Shown here in pieces: positions 45,657-54,073 of a stretch of DNA of 64,000 nucleotides; within the stretch, counting starts at the first letter, position 1; each line of letters starts with the position of its first letter. Source of the DNA: Kolteria novifilia (GTDB taxonomy: Bacteria; Planctomycetota; Planctomycetia; Kolteriales; Kolteriaceae); contig CP036279.1 of NCBI GenBank assembly GCA_007748055.1, positions 6,138,001 through 6,202,000 of the forward strand, in the 5' to 3' direction. The position numbers and the translations under genes are program-made. The notes under the pieces are model-generated. The model was not told the DNA's origin, did no database searches, and saw only the letters and a list, made by a program, of their open reading frames with translations.

Positions 45657-47090
45657 TTAGCGGTGGCCGTCCTGCTTGACGGGGCTGGGGCGTCGCTTCG
45701 TCTCCCAGTTGGGATCGAAAACCTCTTGCTTGTGCCGATGCTGCTTCACGGCCCGTCCCAAGACGGCGAGGCTGCGACAGTATTCGCGGAATGCTTCGTG
45801 CAGATCACCCGAACGGTAGGATTCGTCGGCGCGCTGGCAGTGCTCCTCGAACGCGTCCCACTCGGTCGGCCACTGACTTTCCCTAACCTTCCGCGAGATG
45901 CGGTTGACGGTGTCGTGGAGGTGACTGGTCAGCGCGTCGTCGACGGTCGAGTTGGTCACACGATGAATCGGTGGCGGTAGTTCGACCTCCTTGTCCTCCT
46001 TCTTCTCCTTCTTCTCGCTTACCGCCAACAACCAGCTCATGCCGGCGACGAAGAGGATCACGCCGGCCAGGCCGACATACAGGGCCCCCCCGATCGCCAG
46101 GTCATGCAAGAGGTACGCGATGGGGAACGAGATGATGCCTAGAAGCACCGTGAGCGCCGGCCCCCCCCAACCACGCCAGAAGATGAGGGAACGCTTCGGC
46201 GGAGGGGTCACGGCCGCCTCCCCGATCTCGACCAGGATCAAGGTGATGTTGTCGACGCCCCCGCGCATGTTCGACATCTCGATCATCAAGGGAGCCGCTT
46301 CGCCGGGCGGGAGTTCCGCGTTGATGGCTCCCAGTTCGACATCGGTGAGATGACCGGAGAGACCATCGGAGCAGATCAGGAAGCGATCGCCGTTGGCGAC
46401 CTCATAGGGTCCGTCGACGTCGACTTGAATGTCGTCCTCGTTACCGAGGCTCCGCGAGAGGACGTTCTTGGGAACGTCCTTCACCTCGTCGGGATCGACG
46501 CCACGCTTGCGGGCGGTCTCCCAATGAACGCTGTGATCCTGGGTGATCTGCTCCATCTTCCCGGCGCGGACCCGGTAGCAACGACTGTCCCCGACGTGGC
46601 CGATGATCGCCCCTTCCGGGAGGAGGACCAGAGCCGTGATCGTCGTGCCCATCCCCTTGAAGTCGGGATTCTGGCGCGCTTTTTCGCGAATGCTGCGGTT
46701 GGCCTCTTCGATCGATGCCTTGAGGGCTTCCTTGGGACTTCCTATTCGCGACTTGGTGTAGGCGTGTTGCAAGACATCGGCGGCCATCTTGCTGGCCAAC
46801 TCTCCGACGGCGTGGGCCCCCATTCCATCGGCGACGACATAGAGGTGCCCGCGCGAGAGCCAACTCTCTTCGTTGGGAGCCAAAGTAACGCCGAAGCTGT
46901 CCTGATTGTGACTGCGACGTACGCCGACGTCGGTCAGGCACCAATGGGAGATCTTGCTGCGGGCGCGTCGCAAGGGCGCATGAGGGGCCACCTCGCGTTG
47001 CTTTGTAGACAAGGGCCTTGCCTCAAGTGAAGCTGCTACTGCGTGCGTTGTTGAATCGGTCGTGTGGCACGTCGCCCCAACGATGTCCAT
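45657..47090 (-). CDS. PP2C-type serine/threonine protein phosphatase with membrane helices
   Basis: A 477-residue phosphatase. The PP2C domain (~50-295) shows NQDSF near its start, VVADGMGAHAVGELAS (metal aspartate), GTTITALVL, GHVGDSRCYRVR, SDGLSGHLTD and GGVDNITLILV (metal aspartate near the end). It removes phosphate from Ser/Thr in proteins using two Mn2+/Mg2+ ions. Two membrane helices follow (~320-345 and ~347-372), then a charged linker (KKEKKEDKE) and a helical C-terminal ~100 residues perhaps for binding partners. Planctomycetes have many Ser/Thr kinases; no kinase is in this window. Confidence 0.92.
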   Translation of the reverse strand: MDIVGATCHTTDSTTHAVAASLEARPLSTKQREVAPHAPLRRARSKISHWCLTDVGVRRSHNQDSFGVTLAPNEESWLSRGHLYVVADGMGAHAVGELASKMAADVLQHAYTKSRIGSPKEALKASIEEANRSIREKARQNPDFKGMGTTITALVLLPEGAIIGHVGDSRCYRVRAGKMEQITQDHSVHWETARKRGVDPDEVKDVPKNVLSRSLGNEDDIQVDVDGPYEVANGDRFLICSDGLSGHLTDVELGAINAELPPGEAAPLMIEMSNMRGGVDNITLILVEIGEAAVTPPPKRSLIFWRGWGGPALTVLLGIISFPIAYLLHDLAIGGALYVGLAGVILFVAGMSWLLAVSEKKEKKEDKEVELPPPIHRVTNSTVDDALTSHLHDTVNRISRKVRESQWPTEWDAFEEHCQRADESYRSGDLHEAFREYCRSLAVLGRAVKQHRHKQEVFDPNWETKRRPSPVKQDGHR

Positions 47091-47388
47091 CGAAGGTTAA
47101 CACGTTTCGGGAGCCGAGGCACTAGTGAGCAACGGGGTTTCCGTTGACCGACTCGGGCCCTCCTTCAACGGAGGCAAAGCGTTCGGAGCGAGGCTCTACT
47201 CCCTGATTCTGCCTGGTCTTTGTATGGATGGAAAGTGGCAAGTCCCCTCGTGAGGAAAGCTTGCGATGACGGGGGCGTCACATCTGACACGGGGGGATCT
47301 GGAGGCTGCGGCTTCACGCGAATTCCGGAAGGACGAAAGAGACCCACCGACTGCTCCGCCGAAGCCAGGTGTTGCCTCGGTGGCGGTC
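47091..47388. other. Intergenic stretch, no gene seen
   Basis: About 300 bases between the PP2C and TolC-like genes. It should hold the PP2C promoter. No repeat family is recognised in it. Confidence 0.45.
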
Positions 47389-49158
47389 TCAAGGGCCCGC
47401 CGGGAGAATCACGTCCCTCTTGACCCGACGTCGATGGCTGCGGATCCACTTCCGCATCGACTTGTTCGGATTCTTCTGGGAGGAGGGATCGCGAATCAAC
47501 CGGTCGATGTCGTTGTCGAGCGGACGCGGCGCGACGCTCGCCGGGGAGGGAATCCCTTCCGGGTCGACGATCTCCTCGGCCGCGCTTACCGGCGGGGCGG
47601 CGGGCTGCATCTCGATGGCCGTCGCCGGCTCGGTCACCACGGCCCCATCGGTTGACTCGACTCCATCAACCGCCTCGGTGGGCGTGATCTCCGAGTCAAC
47701 GGTCAAAATCTCGTTGTCGTGGCAGCGGCAGTCCTCGAACCCGAGCAAGTACTGTAGTTGGATCTGAGCCTGGTTGTACTGCATGACCGCCCGTAAGTAG
47801 TTGACACGAGCTTGCCCCAGCGCTCCGATCGCTTGCAGCACCTCGAAGGAAAGCGTTTCGGCCGCCTTCAGTCGAGCTTGGCTCAGTTTGTAGGAGCGAA
47901 TCGCGGTCTCGATCTCGGACTCGGAGAGCTTGATCCGCTCGTGGGCGCTGATGGCCTCGGCCCGTCCGACAATCACTCCGGCCGCCAGCTTCTGCATAAG
48001 CTGATGATGCGCGATCTGGGCCTGGCGCTTCTGAGACTGGAAGAGATTGCGTGTCTGCCGCGTCCCAACCATGCTCATGAGATCCCAATTGATTCCGACG
48101 GTCGTGTCGGTGCGGCTGTCGAAGTCCTGAAAGTCACCGCCGAAGCCACCGCCAAACGTTCCCTGGCCGACGCCAAGCGAGATGGTCGGCAGGAAGTTGA
48201 CCCGGCGAAGCCGGTTCTGTTGGTTCTCGAGGACCTCGATCAACGACGCGACCTCGGCCAGTCCGGGACCTTGGCTTTGCGCCTGCATGACCAGGTCGTC
48301 CTCCGACCGGCTGACGTCGATGAGCTGGATCGGCACCAGATGGCTGTCGGCGGCATAGAGGCGCGTGCCCGGTTGCAGGTTGAGCAACTGAACGAGCTGC
48401 GCCGAGGCGGCCAACTGGTTCTTGCGGGCGATGTTGAGCTTGTAAAGCTGCGTTTGATACTGGGCCCGGTTGAGACTGACGTCGACTTGCGTGCCGACAC
48501 CCTGCTTGAGCAGTTCCGCCGAGCGATCGACCAACTCGCCGATCAGATCCGCCACTTCGACGGCGATCGCGGCACCGGCTTGAGCGGAGACGAGATCGAG
48601 ATAAGCCAGCGACGCTTTCTGCAGCGTATCGCGGGTGGCGCGATCGAGTTCGCCGGAGCGGGAGTGCACTCCCTGCTTGGCCTTGAGAACGTCGATCAAG
48701 ATCTTCTTAGGCTCGATCGTCATGTCGAGGTAGCCGCCGCCGAAGAGGTTCCCCTTGCTGGTGTCGATGATCTGACCGGGAATCTCCTGGATTCGTCCCT
48801 CGTGGTGGTAATGGTTGACGCCGACGTTGAGGCTGGGAAGCCATTGTTGCTGAGCGAGTTTCAAGCGGGTGTGGGCCTCGAAGACCTTTTCGCGAGCCAT
48901 CTCGATCGCGAGGTTGGAACCTCGGGCCAACTCGAGCACCGTCGCCCAGTCGATCGGCTGTGACTCGTCTCCAGTCGCGTGGAAGACACTCTCCTTCGGA
49001 ATCGCTTCCGGCAAGGGAGTGGGAAACGTCCGAGGCTCGACCGGCTCAGTCGTCGGCTCTTGCGCGGCGAGTGGAGTCGCCAGTCCGACAAGGAGTGCCA
49101 TCAGGCAAACCGTCGGGTCCGGGAGCGGAATCCATCCGTGCCTCGTAAACACCTTCAT
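47389..49158 (-). CDS. TolC-family outer membrane efflux protein
   Basis: A 589-residue protein with signal peptide (VCLMALLVGLATPLAAQ) and the repeated helical/beta plan of TolC/OEP proteins: LELARGSNLAIEMAREKVFEA, LAQQQWLPSLNVGVN (first beta strand), LAYLDLVSAQAGAAIAVEVADLI, LNRAQYQTQLYKLNIARKNQ, and the second half with RVNFLPTISLGVG and YLRAVMQYNQAQIQLQYLLG. The C-terminal ~115 residues are an added, disordered, basic tail. It should trimerise as an exit duct for efflux or secretion. The partner could be the HlyD-type adaptor starting at 63182, but they are not linked. The start is ATG 49158; ATG 49167 (three codons up) is equally possible. Confidence 0.85.
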   Translation of the reverse strand: MKVFTRHGWIPLPDPTVCLMALLVGLATPLAAQEPTTEPVEPRTFPTPLPEAIPKESVFHATGDESQPIDWATVLELARGSNLAIEMAREKVFEAHTRLKLAQQQWLPSLNVGVNHYHHEGRIQEIPGQIIDTSKGNLFGGGYLDMTIEPKKILIDVLKAKQGVHSRSGELDRATRDTLQKASLAYLDLVSAQAGAAIAVEVADLIGELVDRSAELLKQGVGTQVDVSLNRAQYQTQLYKLNIARKNQLAASAQLVQLLNLQPGTRLYAADSHLVPIQLIDVSRSEDDLVMQAQSQGPGLAEVASLIEVLENQQNRLRRVNFLPTISLGVGQGTFGGGFGGDFQDFDSRTDTTVGINWDLMSMVGTRQTRNLFQSQKRQAQIAHHQLMQKLAAGVIVGRAEAISAHERIKLSESEIETAIRSYKLSQARLKAAETLSFEVLQAIGALGQARVNYLRAVMQYNQAQIQLQYLLGFEDCRCHDNEILTVDSEITPTEAVDGVESTDGAVVTEPATAIEMQPAAPPVSAAEEIVDPEGIPSPASVAPRPLDNDIDRLIRDPSSQKNPNKSMRKWIRSHRRRVKRDVILPAGP

Positions 49159-49710
49159 CCGTACCATCCTGGTTTTTCGGGTCAGCGATCCTTGCCGAGC
49201 CCAGCACTTCGCATGGTGCCGCTCACAACGCCCACGATGCGCTTCCCGAGAAGATTGGCTGCCACTTCCCAGGAGAGAGTCCCAGCGAACCGGGGTTCGG
49301 GGCCTCTCGCTCACACACATTCGCGCCGTTCCTAATTTTCCATCGGTCCGCCAGGGTCGGTAACTACGACACAACCCGCTTCTCCCGAGTTGCTTCGCCC
49401 ATTTGCTCGCCGGGATAATCGGAAAAGCAGCGTCAATCCATCCGTAACAACACCCAATTTGAAAATTCGCGATAAACGATCGATGGAACTTCAGCAACCT
49501 TGGGAATGAACCGACAGGGGGACGACGGGCTTGCGCACTCCACCTCGCTCTCGTAGCCACCCCAGACCAACCGTGTTCCTGGGTGGCGAGCAATGGTCAC
49601 TCGACGACGACAGCCAGCATCGAATCATTCGACGGTCCGCGAGCAGATAGTTGGAGGAAACGTCGTCCACGTCTCGGGAGGGACTTGCGGAAACCAAGGT
49701 GTCTCCCGAA

Positions 49711-49740
49711 TGCCCACGACGAGCGTGTGCATGGCACCCG
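49711..49740. repeat. Single decayed family A element
   Basis: TGCCCACGACGAGCGTGTGC followed by ATGGCACCC is a solitary family A unit with arm mismatches, just downstream of aroA. It could be a seed form of the arrays seen elsewhere. Confidence 0.75.
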
Positions 49741-49765
49741 AGCGATGAGTTAGCCAATCAGGACA

Positions 49766-51049
49766 CTAGTCGTGAAGCGTGGCAAGATCGCGAAAGTAGT
49801 CGGGATAGGTCTTGGAGGTGCAGCCGGGGTTGCGAATCACGACACCCGGGACTCGAAGCCCCAAGAGAGCGAGACTCATCGCCATGCGATGATCGTCGTA
49901 AGTGTCGAACGTCGCCCCTTGGAGCTGGCCGGGATGGATGTCGAGCCCATCGGGATGCTCGATCACCTCGGTGCCAGTCTTGCGTATTTCCGTCGCCAGC
50001 GCCTTGAGGCGATCGGTTTCCTTCACCCGGACATGAGCGACGTTGCGAATCCGCGTGGGTCCCTTCGCGAAACAGGCGACCGCCGCCAACGTCGGGACGG
50101 TATCGCTAATGTCTCCCATGTCGACATCGACACCGATGAGGGAACCGCCGGTGACGCTGGTGGAGTTCTCGCTCATGTCGACTTGGCAGCCCATTCGTTC
50201 GAGCACGCGAACGAAGTCGAGATCGCCTTGCAGACTCGATGTCCCCAACCCGTCGACGGTCACCGATCCCGCGGTCGCCGCGGCGGCCCCGAAGAAGTAG
50301 CTCGCGGCCGAGGCATCGGGCTCGATGGTGTATTCGGTCCCTTGGTATCCCGAGGCGTCGAAGCGGTAAACCTGCTCCCCGACGCGCGTGACCTTGGCCC
50401 CGAAAGCCTCGATCACTTGCAGCGTCATCTCGATGTAGGGCTTGGAAACGAGCTCGCCGTCGACCTCCACCGTCAACGGCGCCTGGGCGGCGGGAGCGGC
50501 GATGAGCAAGGCGCTAAGGAATTGACTGCTCGTCGATCCTTTGACCCGCACCGTTCCGCCCGGGAGCCCCTTGGCTTCGACAATCACGGGAGGACAGCCG
50601 TTCTCGGGCACCGATCGGGCATCGACACCGAGATCGCGCAGCGCCGTCAGCAAGTCGGCGATCGGTCGTTCGCGCATTCGCTCGACGCCATCGAGCCGGA
50701 ACGTTCCCTCGCCGACCGCCACCATCGCGGTGAGAAACCGGATGCTCGTTCCCGAGTTGGCGAGGTAGAGTTCGGCCCCTTTGGCGGGGATCGTCCCACC
50801 GGCGCCCTCAATTTCGAGCACGGTCCCTTCCGGGCGATGGGTCAGGGAGAAGCCGAGTCGGCGGAGGCTCTCCATCATGACCTGGGTATCTTCGCTGTCG
50901 AGAAGTCCCTCGAGTCGAGACGCCCCCCGAGCCAGCGCCGCGATCGGCAACGCGCGGTTGGTGTAGCTCTTCGATCCCGGCGGTCTGACGGTGCCTCGGA
51001 CACACGCGGCCACCGGTTGGATCAACAGTTCGTCGCTAAGCTCTTGCAT
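49766..51049 (-). CDS. aroA: 3-phosphoshikimate 1-carboxyvinyltransferase (EPSP synthase)
   Basis: A 427-residue EPSP synthase, the sixth step of the shikimate pathway. Motifs: PGSKSYTNRALPIAAL (catalytic lysine), LANSGTSIRFLTA, the S-loop SSQFLSALLIAAPA, DASAASYFFGAAA, KETDRLKALATEIRK and TYDDHRMAMSLALLG. In the LxNAGTxxRP loop the proline (Pro101 in E. coli) is phenylalanine and the alanines are serines. Start is ATG 51049; the frame is open further upstream but not convincing. No other aro gene is adjacent. Confidence 0.96.
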   Translation of the reverse strand: MQELSDELLIQPVAACVRGTVRPPGSKSYTNRALPIAALARGASRLEGLLDSEDTQVMMESLRRLGFSLTHRPEGTVLEIEGAGGTIPAKGAELYLANSGTSIRFLTAMVAVGEGTFRLDGVERMRERPIADLLTALRDLGVDARSVPENGCPPVIVEAKGLPGGTVRVKGSTSSQFLSALLIAAPAAQAPLTVEVDGELVSKPYIEMTLQVIEAFGAKVTRVGEQVYRFDASGYQGTEYTIEPDASAASYFFGAAAATAGSVTVDGLGTSSLQGDLDFVRVLERMGCQVDMSENSTSVTGGSLIGVDVDMGDISDTVPTLAAVACFAKGPTRIRNVAHVRVKETDRLKALATEIRKTGTEVIEHPDGLDIHPGQLQGATFDTYDDHRMAMSLALLGLRVPGVVIRNPGCTSKTYPDYFRDLATLHD

Positions 51050-51251
51050 CACTGGTTCCGGGGTCCTTCGACGCTTTCTGGTCGTGATCCCCAATTCTAT
51101 CGTGATTTGGTTCTCCGGGACGCCCCCTCTAAGATTTCCGTGGGGTCGGCCCGTTTTGCGTTCGTACTGGTTTATTCCAAACGACTTCCGATAAAAGTCC
51201 GAAGCGCGAAAGAGGCCGGTTCGCCCCGAGCCCCACGAACCGCTGGTGCTT

Positions 51252-51351
51252 TGGTCCATCTAGGTTCTAGGGTGTCACTGGCTGCTTGTCAGCCAGTGAC
51301 AAGGGGTTAGGGTTGCCCGTACACCAACCTCAAGTTGGAACAGAGCACTCG
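51252..51351. repeat. MITE-like element E1 upstream of the Mrp gene
   Basis: About 100 bases from TGGTCCATCTAGG to GAACAGAGCACTCG, roughly 80% alike the element at 52519-52618, in the same orientation. It has a perfect eleven-pair hairpin (GTCACTGGCTG, loop CTTGT, CAGCCAGTGAC; 51274-51300), followed by GGGGTTAGGGTTGC. Its ends are imperfect inverted copies of each other. Confidence 0.8.
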
Positions 51352-51420
51352 TACACGAGCGGTCGCGGCCTTCTCGGCTCGGCACCACGGGAATTGACCA
51401 ACAGCGATAGGAAAGAGTTC

Positions 51421-52488
51421 ATGGGAACCAAGGCAGAAGAGTATCAGCAAGCCATTGTCGAAGCCCTCAGTCAGGTGACCGAGCCGACGGGAAAGAACCT
51501 GATGGACGCGGGCATCGTCGCGGGACTCAAGGGCGAGGACGCGAACTTGAACGTCCTCTGTCGCGATCCGGGCTTCCCCGAACCGATTCGTCAGCGTCTC
51601 ACGCGCGAGATCAAGGCCTCGATTCAGTCCCGAATTCCCGCATTGGCCGACGTCGTGGTTGAGTGGCAAACCGCTGACCAAGCTGGCCAACAACCGGCGG
51701 AAACCGCTCAAGCCGCCCCCGCGCCGCCGAACGTCAAGCACATCATCGCCGTTGGAGCGGGCAAAGGCGGGGTCGGAAAGTCGACCATCGCCGCGAGTTT
51801 GGCCTACGCGCTCAAAATGAAAGGCGGCAAGGTCGGACTGATGGACGCGGACGTCTACGGTCCGAGCATCCCCACCATGCTCGGGGTCGTTGGCCAGCCA
51901 CGCGTCACCAACAATCGCTACATTCCGCCGGAAGTCGATGGCATCAAGGTGATGTCGATGGGCTTCCTCGTTCCCGCCGAGCAGGCCGTGGTCTGGCGGG
52001 GGCCGATGCTCCACAAAGCGGTCCGCGACTTTCTCTTCATGGTCGAATGGGGCCCGCTCGACTATCTGGTCGTCGATCTGCCGCCTGGCACCGGCGATGT
52101 CGTCCTGAGCCTCTCCCAACAGCTACCCGTTTCCGGCGGCGTGATTGTCTGCACGCCCCAGAAGGTCGCCCTGCTCGATGCGCGCAAGGCCCTCAACATG
52201 CTCGGGACCGTGAAGATCGCCTGTCGCGGAGTCGTCGAGAACATGCGTTCGGAGATCTTCGGGTCGGGCGGAGCCGAAGAGTGGGCCAAGGAAGCCGGCG
52301 TGCCGTTCCTCGGGGCCGTGCCGCTCGATCCTTCGATTCGCATCACCAGCGATGATGGTCGCATCGGCGAGAATCTCGAGGAAGGAAGTCCCGTCCGTGA
52401 GCCGCTGCTTGCGATTGCCGACCGTCTCATCGAGGGATTGTCGGGGGAGAAGGGCCCCGCGCCGCCCGAGTTCGAGATCGTCGGCTAG
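51421..52488 (+). CDS. Mrp/ApbC-type P-loop ATPase lacking the C-terminal CxxC
   Basis: A 355-residue iron-sulfur cluster carrier ATPase of the Mrp/ApbC/NBP35 group. An N-terminal MIP18-like domain (~1-85, VLCRDPGFPEPIRQRL) precedes the deviant Walker A GKGGVGKS (~115-122), GLMDADVYGPSIP, VVWRGPMLHKAVRDFL, DYLVVDLPPGTGDVVLS and GGVIVCTPQKVALLDARKAL. The usual CPxC between ENMS and the last domain, which holds the bridging cluster, is absent: the text goes VENMRSEIFGSGG. Only one cysteine (IACRG) is nearby. Cluster binding is therefore in doubt. Start is ATG 51421 with AGGAAAG ahead. Confidence 0.9.
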   Translation: MGTKAEEYQQAIVEALSQVTEPTGKNLMDAGIVAGLKGEDANLNVLCRDPGFPEPIRQRLTREIKASIQSRIPALADVVVEWQTADQAGQQPAETAQAAPAPPNVKHIIAVGAGKGGVGKSTIAASLAYALKMKGGKVGLMDADVYGPSIPTMLGVVGQPRVTNNRYIPPEVDGIKVMSMGFLVPAEQAVVWRGPMLHKAVRDFLFMVEWGPLDYLVVDLPPGTGDVVLSLSQQLPVSGGVIVCTPQKVALLDARKALNMLGTVKIACRGVVENMRSEIFGSGGAEEWAKEAGVPFLGAVPLDPSIRITSDDGRIGENLEEGSPVREPLLAIADRLIEGLSGEKGPAPPEFEIVG

Positions 52489-52518
52489 TGTTCACGATGA
52501 GATCGTCGGCTAGTACAC

Positions 52519-52618
52519 TGGTCCATCTAAGTTTTGCGGCGCCACTGGCTGCTTGTCGTCCAGTGCCAAAGGGTTAGGGTTGCACCAACACTAACGTCAA
52601 GCTGGACCAGATCACTAG
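52519..52618. repeat. MITE-like element E2 downstream of the Mrp gene
   Basis: Second copy of E1 (51252-51351) in the same orientation. Left end CTGGTCCATCTAAGTT and right end AAGCTGGACCAG are near inverted copies (CTGGTCC/GGACCAG). It follows a short direct duplication of the gene's final bases (52474-52489 and 52499-52514 share GAGATCGTCGGCTAGT). Confidence 0.8.
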
Positions 52619-52780
52619 GCTTCGTCTCAAAAGTTGATCGTTGGTCCGAGGCTCAGCGAGTTGGTGCGGGACGAGGAGGGCGAAGCAGGCGAATCCACTG
52701 GATTCGTCGATGCAGCCCGACAAAGTCCCGCGCCGACGCAGCCAGCCGAAGCCAGAGCCGACTTTTGAGACGGAGCCTAG
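52615..52780. mobile_element. MITE with near-perfect 16-18-bp inverted ends and CTAG flanks
   Basis: Left end AGGCTTCGTCTCAAAAGT (52617-52634) and right end ACTTTTGAGACGGAGCCT (52761-52778) are inverted copies with a single mismatch. CTAG occurs at both flanks (52615-52618 and 52777-52780) as a possible target-site duplication. The 158-bp core has no coding frame, so it must be moved by a transposase elsewhere. It is inserted against the right end of E2. Confidence 0.88.
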
Positions 52781-52814
52781 TCCCCACGACGGGGTCGTCG
52801 GCGATGGCTCGCCG

Positions 52815-53756
52815 CTACTTCACGTCCGCGTCGGGAAGCGACGAAAGGACCGGAGGAGTGGCGACCGCTGGTGGCCGCGGGTAGTCGATCTCGCTGGGGG
52901 CGAAAATCTGTGGCGGCACCGGTTGGTTGAGCCGCACCAGAATCCGCCGAAACTCCGCCATTTCCTTGCTCTCGTCTTGGGTGAGTCCGCGGAACGTCTG
53001 CTCCGCCCAGGTGGGGCGCTGCTGAATGACGCGCCCCATCAGGGAAAAGTAGAGCATCAAGTCCTTCAGCGTTCGCTCGAAGAGCTCATCACTCGTCTCC
53101 CGAGAGATCTTCATCAGCGCCCGGATCGAGAGGTTCTTCGAACGGGCGTATCCCTCGAGTCGATGGATCACGATAGGGCTCGAACCCGACCGTGTCATCG
53201 TTCGGTAGCGATGAACGAGCACCATCTCGACGCGAAGCTTCCTCGGCAACAACGGATGGCGGTACTCAAGGTAGCAGTAAATGATCCGAAGATCATCCTG
53301 CTCGTAGACGGTGTGGAAGCGCGCCATGCCGCGTTCCTCGCGACAGGTGTAGCCTCCATCACGCATCGGATGGACCTCTTCGACCGGAAACCCCACTTCT
53401 CGCCAGAACTGACTCACCCAGTCGGGGTGGTTGATCAGCCAGGAGAAGAGTTCGGCGTCGCAGGAAAAGACTTCCGCGGGACCACGATGGTGAAGCTGGG
53501 GATTCTGGAGCACTTCGATCGCTCGCTCGCGATGCGGGCCCCCGATCAAGTCGAGCGGTAGTCGCTCGGCGAGCGGAGCGGGCAAGGAGTCATCGACGAT
53601 CATCCGACGCTCGACGCGTGCCTGCTCGACGCGCCCCTGACTGGGCGCCGAGGTGGTGACGGAGGAAGCTTGCCCGAACGCCCTATCCACCAAAGCCAGC
53701 GGAGCCAGCATCAGCAGGGCGGCGAGGAGGCAGCGATCGTGCACGAGTCGTCGCAT
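52815..53756 (-). CDS. Secreted hypothetical protein
   Basis: A 313-residue protein with a signal peptide (LLAALLMLAPLALVDRAFGQ). The mature part is mixed alpha/beta with two pieces that look conserved: HPDWVSQFWREVGFPVEEV and LRVEMVLVHRYR, plus a helical SDELFERTLKDLMLYF and a proline-rich C-terminus. I do not know the family; the pattern resembles exported hypothetical proteins common in planctomycetes. It stands alone next to the MITE, which lies beyond its 3' end. Confidence 0.7.
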   Translation of the reverse strand: MRRLVHDRCLLAALLMLAPLALVDRAFGQASSVTTSAPSQGRVEQARVERRMIVDDSLPAPLAERLPLDLIGGPHRERAIEVLQNPQLHHRGPAEVFSCDAELFSWLINHPDWVSQFWREVGFPVEEVHPMRDGGYTCREERGMARFHTVYEQDDLRIIYCYLEYRHPLLPRKLRVEMVLVHRYRTMTRSGSSPIVIHRLEGYARSKNLSIRALMKISRETSDELFERTLKDLMLYFSLMGRVIQQRPTWAEQTFRGLTQDESKEMAEFRRILVRLNQPVPPQIFAPSEIDYPRPPAVATPPVLSSLPDADVK

Positions 53757-54073
53757 TGGCGTCGACGGCCCTTTCCCACCTTGTCAAGACTGCCTGATCC
53801 CGATGCAACCACCAGCGTTGCGAAATCCCGCCGATCCTTGGCAAGTATCCCAAGAGTCCGACAACCCGCTCAGACCCACGGCGCGGATGGTCTCCGCACT
53901 TGCTCTTTATCGCCCAAACAGCCCCATCGGCATGATGAAAACCGATCGCCGCCGTCCGTTTGCGGTTGAGGCACTCTCGCGCATGGGCTATAGGCGACCA
54001 ACCATCGAGGGCCGTGTCGGCTTTCCACCCGTCGATGACACGGAGAACCGCACGCACCATGAGGACGAACACG

